DNA from: Flavobacteriales bacterium UBA7878 | Lineage (GTDB): Bacteria > Bacteroidota > Bacteroidia > Flavobacteriales > Schleiferiaceae | Assembly (NCBI GenBank): GCA_002501205.1 | Contig: DLRW01000051.1 | Location: 718-28,359, forward strand | Length of the DNA: 27,642 bases | Direction: 5' to 3' | Part shown: in pieces, positions 23,670-27,642 of the stretch | How positions within the stretch are numbered: position 1 is the first letter of the stretch | Layout of the letters: each line of letters opens with the position of its first letter | Translations under genes and position numbers: made by a program | The notes under the pieces: model-generated | What the model was told of the DNA's origin: nothing | Seen by the model: the letters and a program-made list of their open reading frames with translations, nothing else | The model's database searches: none

Positions 23670-23698
23670 TTGGGGCTGCTCATTTCGGAGTACCTTCG
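23670..23698 (+). promoter_or_regulatory. Predicted Bacteroidota promoter of the MATE gene, leaving almost no leader
   Basis: TTG at 23670-23672 and TACCTTCG at 23691-23698 (near TAnnTTTG) are separated by 18 bases. The ATG at 23707 lies only 8 bases beyond the -7 box, so the transcript should have a leader of a few bases or none. Confidence 0.5.
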
Positions 23699-23706
23699 CG
23701 CCGCAA

Positions 23707-25038
23707 ATGGCAAGAGAAAAACAAAACTTTGGAACCGAATCTCTCGGATTACTTCTTCGCAAACAAGCTATTCCAGCCTCAGTAGGCATTTTAGTGATGT
23801 CAGTTTATGGCATCGTAGACACACTCTTTGTTGGCCGCTATGTAGGCTCTTTAGCCATTGGTGCCATTACCGTTAACCTACCCATTACCTTTTTGATTTC
23901 TAGCATTGGGATGGCCATTGGTATTGGCGGTGGATCGGTGCTGTCCCGGGCTATGGGCGAGAATAATCAGAGCAAGGTGCTGCGAACATTTGGGAATCAG
24001 ATAGCCCTTACCCTTAGCCTTTCTGTACTCATCGTGCTCACGGCTTATTTCTTTCAGATTCCTTTATTGCGCTTATTTGGCGGAAAGGGCGCCGTTTTGG
24101 AACCAGCTTTGGCCTACTTTCAGATTCTGTTGCCAGCAATACCCGCTCTGGCCTGGTCGATGATGGCCAATAATGTGATTCGGGCCGAGGGCTATCCTCG
24201 GATCGCTATGTTTACCATGATTATTCCGGCCCTCTCTAATATCATTCTCGATCCCATATTTATTGTGGGAATGGACATGGGTATTGAAGGAGCCGCATGG
24301 GCCACCTGCATATCCTATGTTGCTGGTGCACTTTTTACCCTCATTTACTTTCTTTTTGGGCCCTCAGAGATGAGCTTAAGCTGGAGCTGCATCAAACCTT
24401 CTTGGTCTTTAATAAAGGAGATTGGAAAATTGGGGTCGGTGACTCTAGCGAGGCAAGGCACTATTTCATTGCTCAGCGTGGTCCTTAATAATTCCTTATT
24501 TGCCTTTGGGGGCGAAATGGCCCTGGCGTCCTATGGTATTGTTAGCCGTCTGTTGATGTTTGTGAACTTCCCGGTTCTGGGTATAACTCAGGGTTATGTG
24601 CCCATATTAGGATATAATTATGGCGCTCGATTATATGAACGAGTTACCCAGATCAGCCGCCTGGCATTTTTCTGGTCTACCGGAATATCCGTGCTGATCT
24701 TTGTTTTAATAATGACCTTAACGGAGCCCTTAGTGAGGGTGTTTACCGAAGATGCCGTGTTAATTGCCATGACGGTTCCTGCTTTACGCTGGGTATTTGC
24801 GGCTAATCCCTTCTTACCAACCTCCTTCCTGGGGTCGGCTTATTTCCAGGCTATTGGTCAGGCCCGTAGAGCCTTAATTTTGGCGCTAAGCAAGCAGGGC
24901 TTTTTCCTGATTCCTCTAATCCTAATCCTTCCACATTGGATGGGAGTAGATGGGATTTGGTGGTCTTTCCCCATAGCGGATATGGGATCGGCGGTACTAG
25001 CCTGGTGGCTTTTGTCTAAAAATCCCTATATCCGATAA
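23707..25038 (+). CDS. MATE family efflux transporter
   Basis: 443-residue inner-membrane multidrug or metabolite exporter, driven by Na+ or H+ in this family. Twelve hydrophobic segments in two halves. Typical features: the N-terminal ASVGILVMSVYGIVDTLFVGRYVG, GIGGGSVLSRAMGENNQ near 75-91, NVIRAEGYPRIAMFTMIIPALSNIILDPIFI near 155-185, and the second-half NYGARLYERV and LGSAYFQAIGQARRALILALSKQG. Start ATG 23707 follows a promoter-like pair directly. It ends exactly against the stop codon of the convergent T9SS protein gene. No regulator sits beside it and the substrate is not readable. It is probably not part of the polysaccharide operon, although it belongs to the same superfamily as the flippase. 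Confidence 0.94.
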   Translation: MAREKQNFGTESLGLLLRKQAIPASVGILVMSVYGIVDTLFVGRYVGSLAIGAITVNLPITFLISSIGMAIGIGGGSVLSRAMGENNQSKVLRTFGNQIALTLSLSVLIVLTAYFFQIPLLRLFGGKGAVLEPALAYFQILLPAIPALAWSMMANNVIRAEGYPRIAMFTMIIPALSNIILDPIFIVGMDMGIEGAAWATCISYVAGALFTLIYFLFGPSEMSLSWSCIKPSWSLIKEIGKLGSVTLARQGTISLLSVVLNNSLFAFGGEMALASYGIVSRLLMFVNFPVLGITQGYVPILGYNYGARLYERVTQISRLAFFWSTGISVLIFVLIMTLTEPLVRVFTEDAVLIAMTVPALRWVFAANPFLPTSFLGSAYFQAIGQARRALILALSKQGFFLIPLILILPHWMGVDGIWWSFPIADMGSAVLAWWLLSKNPYIR

Positions 25039-27642
25039 TTAAGGTTTAAGGCTGATTCGATAATTGTAAGGGTAGCCTTCAGTTTCGATACTAAGCAGAT
25101 AGATTCCCGCTGCCAGTTGCGAAGTATTTAATTCGAGTGATTGGCCATTTAAGGTCCATTTTCCAACCGGACGACCAGCCTGATCTACTAATTGTACCTG
25201 AGCTTGCATAAAGCTACTTGCTTCAATTTTCAGGAAGTCCTGGGCAGGGTTTGGATAGATTTCAAATGGGGAATAGGCATTTTCATCCAAGCCAATTGGA
25301 CTTAAGTTTCCAGGACTGGCGACATCGCCACCTAAAGAAACATAGGCAGCCCTTAAACCGTTTACCGCTCGATTGCTAAAACTTCCCAGAGTATCGAACT
25401 CCAAGCTATAACCCCGCAGCACATCGTTTCCTTGATAGGCGGAATAGGCGGCTAAATGGCCCTGAGAATCAAAGAGGTGAATGGCGTCTCCTTGAGAACT
25501 TAAAGAAGCAAAGCCATTGAAATCCCGATCGCGAATTAATAGGGGAAGATTATTCCCATTTTGTTTCCAATCAAAAATCCAGGTGGCAGCGAATGGGGCC
25601 TGTACATCAGCTAGAATCGCTCTTTCGCCAGGGGCAAGGCTCCAGTTTCCATTAATGGTATGTACGCCGCTCTGTCCGGCACTATTATCCCAACTAAAAC
25701 CATTCAAGCTAATTGGAATATTACCATAGTTATAGATTTCAAACCAATCCCCTTGTACCGGCCAGGCCAATCCAGAATTAGGCATAATTTCACTGATGCT
25801 GATATCTACTGAATTGATGGGGGTAAAATCACTATAAAAACGGGGACGGATAAAATAACCATCGGTATAGGGAAGGCTGGGATCATTTTGACTTAATATA
25901 CCCGTCACTTCAAAGTTTCCAGTAATGGCATTTTGTCCATCAATATCTGTATCGGCATCAATGTGTAAGCTTAATGTATCGGGGCCATTGGTCATTAATA
26001 GAGTTGCTGAATTTCCACTGGCAGGCCAATTAGCCGGGTTCACAAAATGGAATGGCCCTATTTTGATGATATGACTTTCTTCGCCTTCGCGATAGGCGTT
26101 TACCAGGATAGGATTTGCCAGGGGCCTATTACTACTAATCCATTTAAGACTATCAGCCACTAAAGTTAAGAGGCCATTGCTTTGCGCGATTTGCCCGATG
26201 AACTGTACCGAATCTCCCAGGTTGGGATTAGAGTAGCCATTTAAATCCATCGTACTGCTAATATGCAGGGCGTGAGATCCATCTACGATGTGGAAATCAT
26301 ATCCGGTACCACCCTTAAAGTCAATGCTATTCAGCACCCCACTCAATCGGCAATAGACTCCAATAGAATCAGCCTGTCCATTGGCCTGTTGGGAGGATAT
26401 ATCCGCAATGGAATAGTCAGGAATACTGGGTACGTCATTGTCGAGAATACTGATTAGCAGACTGGCCGGACTACCGATTTGCAATAAACCTTGGCTGCTG
26501 CTTTGCAATTGGAAGCTAATTTGCTCCGTATTCTCCACTATTAAATCATCCAGGATTTGGAGATCGAAATAGAGGGTATCCGAATTCGCTGGAATGGGAA
26601 GATAAAGACTATCATTTGTAGCTTGGGGCAAAGTACTGAAGTCGGTATTGCTCGCTCCATTTCCTTTAGAGATTAAGATCAAAGCAGTATCAGCACTCGT
26701 ATTGCTCGGACTAAGTATCAATGCAATAGGAGTGGTTCCACTGGCTTCACCTAAAATCAGATTGGCGAGCTCAAAACGAATTCCGGGACTGGGAGGTGGG
26801 GCCACACAAGCCCCAGCTGTATCACTATGAAAGCAACGTACCGGAATAAGTGTATCAGAACTGAAGTTCACTAGTTTATTGGCTCCGTTTTCCCAGTTGG
26901 TGCCATTACTGGTATGGTAGCGAGCTTTGTATTCGAACAGGGGTTCCAGGGCATAAATAGTGTAATCATAAACCAGATCTCCATCCGGGTCACTCATTAA
27001 ATAAGTCGGGTTTAGATTGGGGTCCCAATTGCTAAATGGCCCGGCAATGTCCACCGAATCGGTCAGAGGATTAAATCCGGCCACATAGTTCATGTCTACT
27101 TGTAAGCTTAGATAGAAGGTGTCAATTATCGGATTACAGGCTCCGAGTAAATCATTGCTAAAACAGCGTACACCGACAACCGTGTCCTTATTAAAGTTGA
27201 CCGTCTTATTGCTGCCTTGTTCCCAATTGGTTGTACCGCCCGAATGGAAACGAGTTTTATATTCTAATAGAGGTTCGGCAAAAGCAAATTGCCCGGTATA
27301 GATAAGGTCTCCATCTGGATCGTTTAACTGATAGTTGGGATCATAAGCTCCGTTCCAGTTGCTGAAAAAGCCTGCGATATCTACAAAGTCAACCACAGGG
27401 TTAAAGCCAGGTTCATTCGATAAATCCACGTTTAAGGTCACATTGAAAGTATCTGGAATATTGGGGCAAAGACCCAGGGTATCCGAACCAAAACAACGGA
27501 CCGCAATGGTGGTATCCGACCAAAAGGTCACCGACTTATCCAGACCCGGTTCCCAATTTAACCCATTGGCATTATGAAAACGGATTTTGTAATCGAGAGT
27601 AGAGTCGGGCAGGTATAAAGTGATCTCCCAGATGCTGTCGGT
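25039..27642 (-). CDS. Large multidomain T9SS-secreted protein (5' end beyond the window)
   Basis: At least 867 residues, open to the right edge, so the signal peptide is missing. In order from the visible N-terminus: tandem ~110-residue repeats with a carbohydrate-binding-like pattern (VDIAGxFSNW, DPDGDLxY, EPLxEYKxR, NWExGxNKxVNF, VRCF), a Calx-beta-like domain (~ELANLILGEASGTTPIALIL to ISILDND), an OB-fold-like region of the DUF5689/YhcR type (SIGVYCRLSGVLNSI, FHIVDGSHALHIS), a lamin-tail domain (ISISEIMPNSG, GDWFEIYNYGNIPISLNGF), and a C-terminal T9SS tail from about FEIYPNPAQDFLKIEA. No catalytic domain is visible. It ends against the MATE gene, tail to tail. A surface adhesive or binding role is the inference. 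Confidence 0.9.
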   Translation of the reverse strand, partial: TDSIWEITLYLPDSTLDYKIRFHNANGLNWEPGLDKSVTFWSDTTIAVRCFGSDTLGLCPNIPDTFNVTLNVDLSNEPGFNPVVDFVDIAGFFSNWNGAYDPNYQLNDPDGDLIYTGQFAFAEPLLEYKTRFHSGGTTNWEQGSNKTVNFNKDTVVGVRCFSNDLLGACNPIIDTFYLSLQVDMNYVAGFNPLTDSVDIAGPFSNWDPNLNPTYLMSDPDGDLVYDYTIYALEPLFEYKARYHTSNGTNWENGANKLVNFSSDTLIPVRCFHSDTAGACVAPPPSPGIRFELANLILGEASGTTPIALILSPSNTSADTALILISKGNGASNTDFSTLPQATNDSLYLPIPANSDTLYFDLQILDDLIVENTEQISFQLQSSSQGLLQIGSPASLLISILDNDVPSIPDYSIADISSQQANGQADSIGVYCRLSGVLNSIDFKGGTGYDFHIVDGSHALHISSTMDLNGYSNPNLGDSVQFIGQIAQSNGLLTLVADSLKWISSNRPLANPILVNAYREGEESHIIKIGPFHFVNPANWPASGNSATLLMTNGPDTLSLHIDADTDIDGQNAITGNFEVTGILSQNDPSLPYTDGYFIRPRFYSDFTPINSVDISISEIMPNSGLAWPVQGDWFEIYNYGNIPISLNGFSWDNSAGQSGVHTINGNWSLAPGERAILADVQAPFAATWIFDWKQNGNNLPLLIRDRDFNGFASLSSQGDAIHLFDSQGHLAAYSAYQGNDVLRGYSLEFDTLGSFSNRAVNGLRAAYVSLGGDVASPGNLSPIGLDENAYSPFEIYPNPAQDFLKIEASSFMQAQVQLVDQAGRPVGKWTLNGQSLELNTSQLAAGIYLLSIETEGYPYNYRISLKP
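26806..27642 (-). repeat. Tandem 110-codon protein repeats in the T9SS protein
   Basis: Two complete units of exactly 330 bases (27136-27465 and 26806-27135) and one partial unit (27466-27642). Each ends in VRCFxxDxxGxC, where two cysteines nine residues apart are kept in every copy. The units share NWExGxNKxVNF and DPDGDLxY, but have diverged at the DNA level. More copies probably lie beyond the window edge. Confidence 0.85.

Noticed and set aside
1..27642. CRISPR arrays, tRNA/rRNA genes, insertion sequences, integrases or att sites
   Set aside because: Looked for short spaced repeats, cloverleaf-like segments, transposase or integrase motifs and terminal inverted repeats; none were convincing.

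Overview
The window looks like a chromosomal segment of a Bacteroidota bacterium, most likely Flavobacteriia-like. The support is: two proteins ending in type IX secretion (T9SS) sorting domains, a Bacteroidota-type parE/parC topoisomerase IV pair, promoter-like TAnnTTTG elements instead of clear E. coli-type boxes, few Shine-Dalgarno sequences, and moderate GC (about 43% where I counted). I saw no tRNA, rRNA, CRISPR array, insertion sequence or integrase. No stretch over 300 bases lacks a gene.

Layout. (1) 1-3615: the 3' end of parE, a small membrane protein gene overlapping both neighbours, and complete parC. (2) 3548-5203: a secreted choice-of-anchor-B/LVIVD-type protein with a T9SS tail. 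(3) 5248-8680: a GT-B glycosyltransferase, a PAPS-type sulfotransferase and a Wzx-like flippase. (4) 8749-14968: a tight run of an NtrC-family sigma-54 response regulator, an Hpt protein, a single-domain receiver, a polyprenyl-phosphate sugar transferase carrying a degenerate N-terminal receiver, a half-length TolC-like protein and a Wzc-like co-polymerase with a dead kinase domain. (5) 17299-14970 on the minus strand: a secreted unknown protein and a Wzy/O-antigen-ligase-like membrane protein. (6) 17390-21422: four glycosyltransferases in overlapping order, then an NlpE-like lipoprotein and a membrane-anchored MutS-type ATPase (to 23622). (7) 23707-25038: a MATE transporter, convergent with (8) a large multidomain T9SS protein that runs off the right edge.

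Regions 3-6 together make a nearly complete Wzx/Wzy-type exopolysaccharide locus: initiating transferase, chain-building transferases, flippase, polymerase, co-polymerase, and a sulfotransferase that may sulfate the glycan or a precursor. The part most worth attention is region 4. Phosphorelay genes there sit immediately beside, and by fusion inside, the initiating sugar transferase. The usual tyrosine-kinase control through Wzc appears lost, because both Walker A and Walker A' key residues and the tyrosine tail are missing. No Wza-type export channel is present in the window; a half-size TolC-like protein stands next to the co-polymerase instead. I infer a polysaccharide assembly machine that has swapped BY-kinase control for phosphorelay or receiver-domain control. 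The sequence suggests this but does not prove it.
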